A program made the translations under genes and the position numbers. From Diphasiastrum complanatum (Eukaryota > Streptophyta > Lycopodiopsida > Lycopodiales > Lycopodiaceae), in the NCBI GenBank assembly GCA_029204225.1, contig CM055111.1, positions 5,688,361-5,752,360 of the forward strand: a DNA stretch of 64,000 nt, written 5' to 3'. Below are positions 36,001-51,000 of this stretch, piece by piece; within the stretch, counting starts at the first letter, position 1, and every line of letters begins with the position of its first letter. The notes beneath the pieces were generated by a model. That model worked only from the letters and a program-made list of their open reading frames with translations. It did not search any database and was not told the origin of the DNA.

Positions 36001-39000
36001 GTGGCTGCCCCACTTCATTCTTTGTTGAAAAAGTCTCATAAGTTTGTTTGGACTTCTAAGTGTCACATTGCTTTTGATGCTTTACGTCATGCCATCATTT
36101 CGGCCGCCGTTATGTGTTTGTCACAATTTGATCAAAGGTTTATTGTTGAGACTAATGCTAGTTCTGTTGGTTTGGGAGCTCTTCTTCGTCAGTCTGAGTG
36201 TGTCGTTGCTTACGAGTCTCGTCGTTTGCGCTCTTACGAGCAACGTTACTCGTTTTGAGAAAGAGCTACTTGCTGTTATCCATACTCTTAAGAAGTGGGC
36301 CTATTATTTGTATCGTGTTCCTTTTGATATTATTACTGATCATCAGTCTCTTTGTTATCTCTTATCTCAACGTGACCTTAGTGATCGTCAGTATCGTTGG
36401 TTACAGTTTTTACAATCTTTCCATTTGGATATAAAAAGGCGTGCACACTACTCAACTGTAATAGTACCGCACGCGGACTGGGATAAAATGTGCCTGTTTC
36501 GAGAACCGATATACCACCACCATACATGAGTCATTACCAAGCCGGGTATGAGGAGGGCCAAGGATAAAGTCCATAGAAATGTCTGTCCACTAGCGATGAG
36601 GAATGGGCCAACTCTGGAGCAAGCCAACGGACTTAGCATGGGAATATTTATTACGAGCACAAAAGGTACACTCACGGATGAAATGTACTAGCTCGGACTT
36701 CATGGATGGCCAATAGAAATGGTCTTTAAGACATGCATAAGACTTCTAAAGACCAAAATGGCCACCAATAGGAGAAGCATGAGCATCAAACAGCAACCAA
36801 GAACGAATGGAAAGAGAACTAGGAATACACAAAGCACCATAATGATATAAACGATCATCAACAACAGTATAAACCTAGAACTTTCGAGAGGAACTTGGAA
36901 GGAAGTGAACGAGAAAGATAAACATCACAAAAGTTAGGACAAGTCAAAGCACCATTATGACATAAACGATCATCAACAACAGTGTCAACTTGGAACTTTC
37001 GAGAGGAAGGAAGTGAACGAGAACGATAAACATCACAAAAGTTAGGATAAGTCAAATATGCAGCATCAAACCAAGAAGGAACAAAAGCAACAAGACTATG
37101 TAACAAAGCAAGAAGACGAGACAAAGCATCAGCTGTCATGTTCGACTTTCTTGGACGATACAAAAGATTTTTCGGCTGCATCGTTTTCCACGTACTATCC
37201 TTTCTGATCGGGATAATAAGTTTACATCTACCTTTTGGACAAAGCTTATGCGTATTTTGGATGTACAACTTATGGGTACTGCTTATCATTCTAGTGTTGA
37301 TGGGCAAACTGAGGTCCTTAATCAGATCCTTGAGGATTATCTTCGGCACCTGGTTTCTCTTTCAGAGAAGGATTGGGATCAGCATTTACGTTTGGTAGAG
37401 TATAGCTATAATAGCTTTGCTAGCACCTGGAGTTTCTCCTTTCTTATTGGCTCATGGGTATGCTCCTCTTTTGCCAGGGGTGCCTCTTCCTCCTGATGAT
37501 ACACCAGTCACCATTGTTTCTTTTTTTTCAGGTGCTCGGGAGCTTATTGCTAGGGCTACAACTCATTTACAGCAGGTCCAGCAGCGCTATCAAACTTCTG
37601 TTGATCGCCATCATCGTCATGTCCCATTATCAATTTGTTCAGGGCCACGCTTCTACTGAGAAGCTTGCACCACGTTAGTATGGGCCTTATCGTATTCTGG
37701 AGTGCCTCAGTCCTGTTACATATCGCTTACAGTTGCCTGATACTACACGTGCCTGTGATACCTTTCATGTTAGCCTGTTATGTGCTGCCATTGAGGATGA
37801 TGCTCCTTGTGATCTCACATTTCCTTCAGATCCTAAGTTGTTTCCTTTCTTACCAGCTGCCATTCTCCAGCTTCACCTTCAGCATAGTCGGCGGTGTCGG
37901 CAGGTTCAATTTTTGGTATAGTGGGATGGTCGTCCTATTGAGGAGGTCACATGGGAGCCTGTTGATGTTTTTTATCATACACCATTATTGGCACGTCAGG
38001 CTCGAGCCCTCATGGCCTTGGTTATTTCCTCTACCACAGATATCATTGTAGATGTTCCCTCTACCTCATAATTCAGCTGGCCATGGCTATTTCTCTTTTG
38101 CATCTACATCACATTACTGTAGTAGTTGCTTAGTACTTGCTTTAGACTTGTATGCTGTTGTGGGGTATTTGTTGTGACGACTTATGTCCTCTCCATCAAT
38201 ATTTCCATTAGTTCATGCTTTTTCAGTATTTAGCGTACTTACATTGTTGTCTTCTGAGATGGTCATTATGCTTGCTAGCCGGTGGAGGGCTTTGTTTTTC
38301 TGCAGGGGAGAGTCCATAACTCGGCTCATTACATTCACCGCATCCATTCTTTTATTCTTTATTATGCATAAGCAGGCCTATGGGCCCTTTATATTCATGT
38401 ACTGGCCTTGGGCCCTATTTGGTCACATTTTTAGGACTTGGTCATATTGATTTGGAGTGGGGTCCTCCTATTGGGGGGGCGCACTATTTTCCCTCCAAAT
38501 CTTCTGCCTCCCTCTATTTTTGAATTCCTCCTTTGGGGTTCATTGGTAAGGTATATATAGGGCAGCATTGCAGTCTTTTATTCAGTTGATGATGATTGCT
38601 CTTCTTTAGCCTCATTAAATATCTCTCTTTTATGCTTTCTAGCCTAAGTCCTGCTTTCTAGCATAGCTAGTGAACCTTAGCTTATAACTTAACCTCCCAC
38701 AAGTACCCCCACATTCGTGATTTTCAAGGAGAGTCACTTGATGGAGGGAACTTCAAGTAATCTCATTCAAAAATTTGGATAAGATGGAAGAAAATCTCAT
38801 CGCAGTACAGACCATGGTCCAGCCAATATAAGTGAACATAGCGGGACCTCCCTTGGTGGAAAGTGCACCTACCCCATGTCGGCACTAATTTTGCCAACTA
38901 AGAGTAAATCCTGTGAGAATTATGCAAAAAATAGCTTGATGTAGGCCAAAATTATGTACATAAGGTCATCCCACACATGTGGAGCCCGTTCGCAGGTGTG

Positions 39001-42000
39001 AAAAGTACACATGCATTGACTCATGCAAAAGTTTTGGTGACATGCTAAAAAACCATGTAATATAGTCAAAATTTGACATTTGGCAAATTCTAGGTGTCTA
39101 GGTGGTGCAAAATCAGTGAATGATGATGAGGCACTAAAAGTGACATGCATGCAAGTACACGCAGCATCCCCACGTGTTAAAGCTGCCATATCAAGTCGTT
39201 CTCCCTCCAGCATCGAGGCCATTTTGTATAGAGAATCAAGGAGAAAATAAAGCTAGTTTTGCACCAAACAAAGATTTCTCTTATTTGTCTTTCATTTTTT
39301 GTAATCTAATGTGGTAATCATTGTTAGATCTTTATGCTCAGGCCCATGTCCGTACAGCAGACTGTCATTCACATGTGTAAGCCAAACTTGATCATAAACA
39401 CTTGTATAATCATTGTTTTGATGGTAGATCAATTCTAGCTCTTGTAATTGATAGAACCATTGAAAGCTATGCATTGAATGAATCCATTTAAGGTCCATTA
39501 TGTTTGATTTTCAACATGGTATCAGAGCCAAATGCATGAGGGTTAGTGTTTGATCAAAATTTGGAGCTAAAAAACTAGTTTTTTGGACCTAGAAAGCTAG
39601 TTTCTTGGATGGTGAGTTTCTAACATATGTAATCATTGGATTTTGGGATCTATCATTGAATTTATGTCTCAGGTACCTTCCCCACACGTGTGAAGGTGTA
39701 CAGGACAAGAGAGGAGGCTATATCTTTGAGATCTTCCCAAAATTGCATTCTATGAGATTTTGATGTGATTTCTTCCCCATGGTGTAGGAAAATCTATTGA
39801 GATTTCAAATCTATAGGTAGGTTTGAAATTAGGACATCAAATCTAATGTTTTGATTTGAGTTTTAGGAGCCTAAAAAGTGATTTTTCAGGTTTCTTCATC
39901 GATCAAAACTCGAACAATATAAACATAATTGAAGGCTTTTTGTCCCATAGTTTGGACATGTTTCCATGCAACCATTGGATGATTCCAAACTTTCTAAGAA
40001 TAGAGCTAAAACTAATTTTGTCAAGATCAGGCGAAGTAAAAATTGTGATAAGTAGACGTTTACTAGTAACTAGAGGTTAAAGGTTTTGATTTAACATTAG
40101 CTTTGAATTTTTAAAAGCATTTTAGTTTTAAGTTGATAAACGTGAGCATTTGATATACCAGGTGATATGTTTTTTAAAGAATAGAATGTATTAGTTTTCT
40201 ATAAGTTTTCTTCACTCAAATGCTCTCAAAACTTTTGATTTCATTAAAGAACAAACTACTGTTTCCTGTCATTTTTACCAAAAAACATACAGGTTAAGTA
40301 GACTGTTGCATGTACCAATTCATGAACTTCCTGACGAAAGCCCAGCTCCAACAAACGGTCTGCCTCATCCAACACTAGTATTGCAAGTTCCTCCAAGCCA
40401 ACCGACTGGGAGTTGTGTAGGTGATCTATCATTCGTCCAGGAGTGGCAACAACAATATCTGGGTGTGAGCGTAGTGCTACTTCTTGAACCTATGCCATGT
40501 CAGGTGTGGATTAGATAATGCCATGTCAGGTGTGGATTAGATAATGGCAAAAAAGAACTTGATTCAAAAAAAAAAACTGAACAATACCACCACCTATAAT
40601 CAACAGAAAAAATCATCATATGAACTGCAAAAAGGAAAACCCAAGGCAGGTGGAGAAATAATTTCATACCTTGGTTGAAAGGCCACCAACAACAAGACAG
40701 CAACTTATGTCTGTATACTGTGCAAGCTTTTCAATCATACTGTGAACCCTGCACAATAAAGTTGGGTATATTCTACAATAAATACAACTTATACCTTCGA
40801 TGTGCATGTCCATATCAACACACTCACATTAGCAAAAATAAATCAACTATTAGATATGTGCCAAGAATAGGTGAAATGATATTATTAACAGTCACATATG
40901 ATATGGGAAACTAAAAACATTACCAAGCACTGCTGTAAGCAAGCAAATATGATCCTTAAAAGAAATCAAGAACTGTGAATTCAACGGAAAATGTACCAAC
41001 AGAAAATGCAACATAATATTCACATGCATGAATCCCCTCTCACGCTAAAATATTATGCAATAACATTGTAATTCACCTTACAAGTGGGATGTAAATTTTT
41101 CTAGAAATTAACTATCCATCCACAATGGACGTGACACTTCTTTTGATCCAATTTGTGATTGATTGCGTTTCAAATATCTCCAATAGGAAAATCTGATCTC
41201 AAAACAGAATTGTAAGAGTTTTTTTCAGAGTAAAAATGTCAAAAGGGAAAATCAAGAAATTTGGTATTTTGTATACACGGAACTGAATGCTCCAGACCAA
41301 AAGGTCTAAGAAGTGAAATGTTTGAAGTGCAAAAGAATTTTTTCGAGTCCTCACATTCTGCAAAAACAATTAGCATTTTCTCTAATAGGCTGATTCTATT
41401 GGGAGGCTATTGTGTGCGCTCACTACTCAGGAGTCAGAACTTGACAATATGGTGATTAGGCTATAATATGTAAGTCAAATACATGACTAAGAAGTGAAAT
41501 GCAAAAGAGATTGCTATTTTCCACTTTTCAGCATTATATGCCAAAAAAATTGGCCTTATTTTAGATAGGCTAGAAGAGCACACCTCTCAGAAAGGTGAGA
41601 AAAGAGTATCTGGATTCTTAGAGATGAATCATTCCGAAGTTGCTAATTAATGGAAATAATATCCTTTATTGCAAATAAGAAATTATTGTGAGACTTCCCA
41701 TGCATGCAAGTTCTGCCTAGAAGTCCTAATTCCAACAGTAGGGACCTAACCAAAGCTAATATCAAGCTAGACGAATTTCAAAACTATAATGCATTGTTTA
41801 GCTTCAGTAACTAATCAACTGATTAGACACCACATATGTATCATGCATACTTGTAGAATGAAAATGACATCAAAGATGTACATGTCAGAGTATCTAAAAG
41901 TATAATGTATCAATCAAATGTGCCCACAAATGCCTAAAAGTAGCATGGAAATTAGTTAGAAGAAGAAAAAATTTCAATACAACCCATCCCTTATTTCTAG

Positions 42001-45000
42001 GCATTTGACGACTATATTGTCTCTCTAAAGTTGAGCCTACTCCTAGTCATCACCAGATTTGCATTCTCGATTCGTGCTTTTACTAATGATTCAACCTTCA
42101 TTTTGACACCTTTGATGTGTCAAATGGTACAACCACTCTCCACAAATCCATGAATAATAAGTTTCACGGATTTTCAAAAACATGGTCTATGTATCTTGAT
42201 ATAATTGTTTGTGGGATACCTTTTGGTGTCTCAAATGTTTCATCAACTTGAAATAATTGCATGGATCGCATATTCAAATCCTTATCATCTCACAAATGTT
42301 GTTTTAAACGATGAACCAACATAACATAGCTACTAAATGTTTTCTTAGTTTTCTTCAAGTTGGATATTTATGCTGTTTTTTAACTAATAACATTGAAGCA
42401 TGCATGCATTCATCGTTCCCTCCATCCCACAACATTCACCAGCTTTGCCAGTTCCTTGGCACTACCACCACTTACAGTGCATAATTTTCAAATCTTAAAC
42501 ATTCTAAGTTCCTGTATATCTTCGTCTTTTCTCGCTCTGTGTGTTGAGACATGCAAGCATCTGGCATTCCCATCTTACCAGCACTATTTGCCAGCTTGGC
42601 TGGTTACTATTTACATTCAGCACATCTATTAAGTAGACTTGATGCTTGTTGAAAACTCTTTATCCTCGCGCTAGCAAAATATAGGATATACACAAGTTTA
42701 GGCCAAACAAGTTCCAGAGGAAGGTGAGAAAACATCATGCCAAGCTTAAATAAGAAATACGAATCAAAAATGACCAAAAACTCGTATAGTTTTGACAACA
42801 AACTCGATGAACTAGAAATATAACTTCCATCTAGTTTGTGTCTAAACTTCTAATGAAGCAAATAACGAGAAATGCCAACCATGCACCAATTCATCTTTCG
42901 TAAGACAAGAAATTAACTTGCTCTAGTCCGAAGATAAACAGTCACATACAATGTGTAATGGCAGCTGCAGTGCCTAGACTTAAATAATATCTGTCGGAAA
43001 GGTCGGATGTACTTACTGAACTGCAAGTTCTCTGGTGGGAGTCAAAATCAAGACACGAGTAGCAGGAATTCGACGGGGCCTAAAGAGCAGCCGTTCAAGC
43101 AATGGTAATGCAAAAGCCGCCGTCTGCAATATAGAACAGAAACCACAATATTAATGACATCACACAAGCCAGAACAAACTTGCAGAGTGATATGAAAGTG
43201 CATGAGCCAAAAATATAATCACCAAGCAAAAATATTCCCACATTGCAATAAAGCTGTTCTATAATAGGAGGCTACTGGGCACCCTTTCACTTACTTTTCC
43301 AGATCCAGTCACAGCACTTCCACATATGTCACGTCCAGTCAATGCCAAGGGTACACAGGCTGCCTGCATTAAAAGTATTGTCAACAATTAATCTAAACAC
43401 GTGTTGGCATCATTTCTGTAGAGCCTAAGTTGCTTATGGAATTATGAAACACAGGCGTTGAAGATATTGAATGCACATTGAATAGAACAGTAATATCCGG
43501 CAAAAGGTACCAGCAGAGACTACACAACCACAAGGAGCAACACAATTTCAAAGTTCTAAACTAAAACATAGAGTAGATATTCAATCTCATAAGACAATTC
43601 AAAAAAACAAAGAAGATTGCAATCATTGATAGGACGCAATCCACCTAAAAAGTCTCCCTTGGACCCTCAACTCACCACGCATAGCACAGATTAAATACCT
43701 ATATCCAAATCATGAATACCCTAGTTATTTTGAACTAGCCAACATCGCTTGAGAGTTTTAAGCAAATTTTCCATTGTACATCTACTAAAGAGCACAAAAC
43801 TATTCTATGGACTTGGAACACAGTGCATGGAACTATAATCTATATCATATTATCAGCAAAGTGGGACTCGATCATGCTCTTGAGAATATCTATTCAAATA
43901 TAAACACTCACATGAACACTCCTTCGTGGATTTATATAATATCTAATTCTCCTCCTCATCGAATAATTTTTTTTTACAATGGTCCAAATAAAACAGCAAT
44001 GTCAATCTCAGTCTCCATGATGAAATCTTCAAAACATCGTCTTCAATGGCACAAGTCAGATAGGGATACAAAAGTAACCCATCAAAAAAATCACCTAGAG
44101 TGATGGCCTAATAAGAGAATATGGACTCCGCATATCAATAGATCTATGGCATGTCTCCTAAATACAATCTCTAATGTCATAAACCACAAGTAGAAGATAA
44201 CTTACTCTGAACAAGAAACCAGACGGTTGTCCATTAGATGGCAGCAAAGGGAGTTTAAAATGGGCCATAGAACCTGCTGCCTATTTTATACATTTGGGAC
44301 CCAAAAGCTCAATTTCAAGCACAGCAAGGTGTAAATTTAGAGCACCAGCTGAAGAATATTTGAATTGCAACCTTGAGATGGGCTTCCCTCCAAAGATTCT
44401 AGAAAAAGGGACGTAGATCAGAGTTTGAAAACAATCGGTTATCACATGGGAAATTTTAGAGTATGAAAGAGAGAACTTCCTAATAAAGGTGTGTGTATGC
44501 TGACTAAATATCTATTTGGCGCACGTTTCATTGGAGAGGGATTAGATGGAGAAAGACATAACAATGAGCTCAAATGGATGGAAAGGAAAGAATGATCACA
44601 TAATGTGGTGGGAGAAAACGAAATAAGATAGAAAGGGTATGAGAGATGATGATCCCATGAAATAATTGACGACATTGTGACCACCACTATGAGGGTGGAT
44701 GCATGTCCATCTTCCTGCCCATTACACCAAAATCATCCATCATGATAAACAAAATGGAGATCAAAGATTCATGATACATCCTCACCTTGAAGGAACCTTG
44801 CTTCATTTGAAAAGACTTTATATTGATTTCCTAAGGATGATCAATAACTTGTCGATTCATAGAAATGAATCTTGTTTTTCATGAGGCAAAAGAACAACCT
44901 GTCAATTTAAACAACTAAATCTGGTTTTTTTACGAGACTAAACAACGGCATGAACTGTTAATTTTCAGAGGCTAATCAACAAACTGAACTTCCAAATCTG

Positions 45001-48000
45001 AGTGGAAACAACTGAATCTACCACATGACAGAACAAGATTCACAAAATTGAAGGAACATCTTTTTTCCAACTCAAACTAGATCTTCACTTGATACCACCA
45101 CTTGCACTGACAACTATGACTTGGACAGTATTTAGAACTTGACTTGACAACCAACAACAAGCATACACTTCAATTTATCATCACATCTCAAATAACATAA
45201 TTCAAATAGACAAGCAAGTTAAAAACAAACCAACAACTAGAAACCTTGGATCTTTGTACTCAATTGCTCTCTGGTATCTTTGTCTTCCCAAACCAATATA
45301 AAGTAGAATGACAACCTGCTTGTTGTGTCCATGCATAAAGTACTTGTGATAAACCAACTCCCTCTTAAAAATGAACCTTTCTTCTAGAACCGAATTTCCC
45401 ACACAACTTTTCACACTTGTCACTTGTAACAATGAACTTATCATTTGCCACAATAATAAGAAACTGTGAAACAATGAAACACCCTCTTGACTTGAATATC
45501 GATTTAATTAGATATAGACCCATAGTCTATAATTCCCATACAACTCCCTCTTAGAGCTTACACCTTTGTCAATTCCAACCTCGACTAACCCTTGTCCAAT
45601 CTTGGCTTTCTGAAGTTGACCTTCTTGCAACTTGCAACCACTTGTATACATAGTCTTACTCGTGCTTTGTCTTGCATGTAACCGTCCTCAACTTGCATGT
45701 GATAAATTCCCACTTGTATGTGATTGCTTTTCGGTACTTTAACTTGCTTGCAACAATCAAACTTTTCAACCATGAGCTTGATTTTTGTATCAAGCTCTCA
45801 CAACCTGCTTGATGATGTCCACAACTTGTATTGATGAGCAAAAGCTTGGGTAGTGAGCTGTTTCGTAATAGCTATCACTTTTGTAGATCAGACCTTATAG
45901 CCAAACTTCTTACCTGAAAATATGTTTGCAACTCGATCGTTGTTGGCTATGTAGCAACCTTGTTGCATAGAACATTAACAACCTTGAAATCTTGTAATCT
46001 TTCTTCCAAAAAAATGGACATATGAGTGGTATTATCTTAGTCTTTATTGAACAAAGAAGCCCAATTTTGCATAGCCTCTTTGTGTTCACACAAAGTCTTC
46101 TCTAATTCATAGATTTTGCTTGATTGGGGATGACATTCCTTCCAAGAGCTATAATTTCTCCTTGAGAAGCATGTTATCTTCAATCAAAGCAGCCATTGCC
46201 AGCTCAATGACAACTTCGAATTGTAAAGCATTCACTTCAACCTTCAAATAACCTTTGTATACATTCCTTGGCATATATAGATCTTTTGTTGAGATAGGGA
46301 TTATGGTATCAATCTTAGCTCGCATGAGGAGCGTTGACCACAATTGTAGAAACGGATTGACAGGACTGGGAGCAGGAAGAGGAGATAGGACAATTCTGCC
46401 TAGACAAGCAGCATAGCTAGTCTAGGTAACTCTATTAGTACAACTACCTGTTCAGCCTCTTGATCAAGCATCGATGCTTGGGAGGGATGCCTCCCCCTAT
46501 TGTCTTTTCGACCCATGGAGAGAGGGGGGGATGGAGTATGCTATTTCTAAACAATGTGGAAATTGTGATGCACAATTTGTTACAAAGAGGGCCTTAAGCT
46601 TGTTCCATTTGATTCAATGAGTGAGCCGTTATGCAAGAACAACAAACTATTGGTTACATAGTTTTTTTTTAACGACTCATTCCTCTCATAGAACCACTCC
46701 TTTCCAAGTATTGCATCTACTTTATCTAGATTCATAACATGAAAGTCTAGATTATCCTTATAGGCTTGAATTTGAATTGGTAGATGAGGACTATATGGTC
46801 CCATACTTGATTGTCCGCTCTCGTGGCTAGTGTCACCCTTTGCTTTGTTTCCACCTTTAGCCTTTGCAACAAATTAGAGTTGATAAAATTGTGTCTAAAG
46901 TCGTCATCAACGGCTTGGCCACCAACGACCCCATTCATCCGAATCAGGTCATGGGGGCCAAAAACGGCCGAATTACACAACAATGCTCACAAACGGAATC
47001 ATTAGCAAAAAAAATATGCAGGCGAGACGAACTGCATCATCGAGGGTAATAGGCTGGTTCCTCCTAACCTCTAGTTGGTATTCCTTGGGCAAACCCAATA
47101 TGAAATGCAACTTAACCAAAAGAGGATCTATCCTAGATGCAAAACAAGAATATACCTCTTGGTATTCTTGCAAATACTGATAAAGTTGGGGTTTGGGACA
47201 CAAGAAGTTGAGTCCCTAACAGAGGGGGAGGAAGAAAGGAAGGGGGGAGGAGGGCGCCATAGCAGAGAGAGAGAGCTTTATTGATGTCTTTTCCATACCA
47301 AAAGGCATATAGGACTAAAAATGTACATGTCAAGCATGTGGTATCAATAGGAGCGTATGAAAACATCTCTAGAAATGGTAATGAAAGAAAACAACATTGT
47401 AGAATACTACAAATTAAAATGAGTGAGTTATGTAGGAATATAAATGCTACTAGATACACAATGTGTGGTATAACAAGATCAATATCGTCATGTCACTAAT
47501 GAAGAAGAAGGATGTGACGTGATTTGCAACATGAAGTAACTCGGGTAGCCGCTAATGTCGTCTAGGAGGATGAGAAGTGTTTCTTCTCATGATAGGATGG
47601 ATAGCTCGGGATGCGACATGGCTATGAATGGAGAGCTGTCTCTGATTTTTGTAAATAGGTGTATCATCGTCGTCCACCTCATTATTATCAGACTCTAACG
47701 TGGTCTTCTCCTAGAGAAGAAGAGGCAATTTGAGACTAAGAACTAGGAGTCGTCTGCTGAGCTGTCCGACATATATCACATCGAACAGAAACATCTTTTA
47801 AAACCTAAGTGCAACATAGTAGGGATCCTCATATGCTATGAGCGATTGAAGTGTGGTGGCCATGTTGCGAAATATGCAGTGGTATCTCCCTCTAATCTCA
47901 TGGTATATATGGCATCTAAAGATAAAATGCTCCTCAGACTCCACCTTCCTCAAAGAGCATAACTGGCATACCTGCTCCTCTCTAGGGATACCTTGAAACC

Positions 48001-51000
48001 TCCCAGTCTTAGTAGCCAATTGATGTGATGATACACGGAGTTGGCCCAATGTGAATCTGAGGTTGTGATAAGCCTGAGTCCAAATATTGTGGTAAAACTG
48101 GGAACCCTACTGTGTCTAGCTCTAGGAAGTGGATCCGATAGTAGTTAGGGGCTTAACCCCCAGCTGACGCCGCCAAGTGCGATGAAGGTATGTTGTATAT
48201 AAAAAGTGTCTAGTATATTGATTAGTACCTAAAGGAAGATCTATGATAGAGATACCAAATGACTTAAGGAGGAGGTGGGATGCTTGAGAAAACCATGACA
48301 GCCGATATCCCTGACCATGAAGATAGTGGGAAGAAGCAAGTGTTGTATGTGTATATGTCCTCTCTGCATCTGGAAGTGCCTAGACTCTCTGAATATATGC
48401 TTATCAAGCCACTTCTCTTAGATAGCTAACATCCTAGAGGAACAAAAAAAGGAATCGTTGCTGTGAATCTCCACACAGTCACTCTTGCCCTCTTCTACGT
48501 GCTACAATCACCTTCCACTCATGATGGCCTGCACATAGAGTGCTCACACTACCCATTTGGCCTCCTATTCCTCTCTCCACAAGCGCCAAGAAGTGCGCTG
48601 GAAAACGGTGGGGCTTCGCAGGTTTTAAAAAATTTCAAAGCTTTTCTTGGGGACAGCGTTCTCCAGGGTTCCGGAATGCTATGGGCCGGAAAGCCGTTCC
48701 GGTGCAACATAGAAACTAGAGTAAACTAGCAAATGACATCGAGTTAGTTAGAGTCAGTGAGTTGGCCTTGTAAATGATTGTGTTTTGCACCATATTCTCT
48801 TGGATCATCTCTTTTCAGTTCACAGTTAATATCATAGTTCCACGAATCGCGGTTCGAACCTCAAACTGTTCGAACCATTACACTGCCAGGACATCAATGG
48901 CTGCAGGAGGATAGCTCTATCATCACTACTGCTGGGGGCCCTCTCTCCCTCACTCCAGCTCCAGCCATTGCCACAGTTCCAGACACTGCTGCAAGTCTAA
49001 CAGGAATCTCCATCACTGCAGTTACCGGCATCATCCAGCAGAAATCTCTTTGTGAGCAGCAGGAAAACTCTCTATTCAATCCCTCCAAGATGAGTACTAT
49101 CATCTTCAACAAATCCAGGTCCTTCATACGCTAGTAAACATTTCAACATGGGGATGAACCTCTCTATGTGGTATCCTCCTATATAGATCTTGAGTACTCT
49201 TCAAGACAACTCATCAACGTAAGACTGATAGCTATGATCAAACTATGCAATGAATCGTCCTCCCTTCCGAAACTAGAAAGCCAATGTTTCCAGCTACATT
49301 TTCAGGAAAGCACCATTTCTTTGTCAACTTGGTCTCACAGTTTTGTCTGAATGACTCCTAGAAACATATGTGAGCCCACAGTTTAAGACGTTGTGTGTCA
49401 AATTGTCATTGATTATCGTATCAACTCTTTAGTTCCAGTCAAATCCAGTTGGCTGCTACGCTTTTTCATCCTCAACCAGGTTGGGGACATCATGCAAGGT
49501 CTTCCCCTAAAGACCCCACAGATGACCACTTTTCACTTCAAAGGCATCTTTGTACTTCATACATCAGGACAGTGCCTTCTTCTTTCTTTTTTGGGCAGGT
49601 TTTGCATGGGATTACAAGAACACATGAAACCCTTGGAACTACAGCAACCTCTAAAACTACCTGCAAAATAAAATTAACAAATACGACTAACCACTCATAC
49701 CTAGTAAATGCATTACCATCTCTAAGTAAAGTTCACTCGCATAAGTGAAAAATCAAAATGTTATTCACAAATCTGATGCATCGCTAGATATTATGTGTGC
49801 TTGAACTCTTAACTCTTGCTATGGCAGACAAATCACAAATGGCTTTGATTGGATCTTGTAAGCACAGATATCACTCATGATTATAAACCCAAATGATCAA
49901 GAATTGATGCATATAATATCTTTGTTTTGTGGTTTGACTAGATAAGCAGCACCAAAGAACACCTGAATAGGAGTTGGTCTTTGATAGCCAAGGACCTCAC
50001 AAGCACGAACAAGTGGACGAGAGATGTTGAGCTCAATGAATGACTTTGCACTGAATGAGGCTCCATTTGCGGGAGAAAAGAACTTTTCAGAAATCTGCTT
50101 TCCTTCTTTTCCATGAACGAGAAGCCCATCTTCGATAGATACACCTGGCTGGAAGAATAAACCCCAACACAATGAGTTTGCAAATATCCTTTCTAAAAGT
50201 AAAAAAATGAAGAAAACACCTAATAGAGCTTGCTTCAAACAGTCTCTGAAAAAGATATCTTTGCCTATTTGCCTGAGCCCAAATTCAAAGTGACAACACT
50301 TCTCACCCTAAATTATGCAAGAACCATCACTCCACTTAAACATTGTGCTCACGTGCCACAAAACATGCAAGAGAGGATGTTAGCATGTCATGAGTTATCC
50401 ATAATTATTGGCCGTATATTGTTAATTTTGATGCTTGTAGATTCTAACTGCCACGCATAACATTTTTTAGGTAGAATACACTAAAAGGCAATAAAAAAAT
50501 ACCCATCTAAAACTACTTCAAGATTTTGTAAATAAACCTTCAGGAAGCTATTAAAATCAATTTATATCATTGATAGCCACAAATAAATTTGAAATCGAAT
50601 GTCATCACATCAAGCATCCACCATGCAAAGCCCATAGTTATAACGAATCTTGATTTGAAAGATTTTTAGCCTTTTTTAAGTCTTTTCCTGTTGATGCAAG
50701 ACTCAAATTTCCTCTATTCCTAGCCAAAAATTGAACCTTTGTTTAGATGAATTCACGCATAGAGAGTGTGGGGGAGGTAAAATTAAGGTCTAATCATAGA
50801 ATTTATGGACCGTGGACGGTTCACCATGGTTCTGAGAACCGTACGGTTCTCAAAAAAATTTGGGGGGAACCGTGGTGAACCGTATGATTAATTAGTTAAT
50901 TAATTAATTAATTTTTTTTTTAGTTTCCCACCCAAAAATAGCCCAAAAAAATGCCAAAAAAATGTCAAAAAAAAACCAGAAATGAGGACCAAAAATGAGG

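Larger units (their letters stand above)
26908..38688 (+). mobile_element. Gypsy element B, chromodomain type, hosting a nested copia element
   Basis: LTRs at about 26908-27281 and 38311-38688 share long near-identical blocks (for example CATAAGCAGGCCTATGGGCC). A primer-binding site follows the 5' LTR and a purine tract precedes the 3' LTR. Internal order: repeat-rich leader, gag, zinc knuckle, protease, RT, RNase H, integrase, chromodomain-like end. Gag is split by the copia element at 28,356-33,552. About 0.7 kb of the integrase is inverted, the protease is partly duplicated, and the RNase H Asp is replaced. No flanking target duplication was recognised. Confidence 0.88.

Noticed and set aside
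48590-48880. GTTCCGG and CGGTTCGAACC motifs as a complete transposon
   Set aside because: No matching end pair or target duplication could be established by eye.
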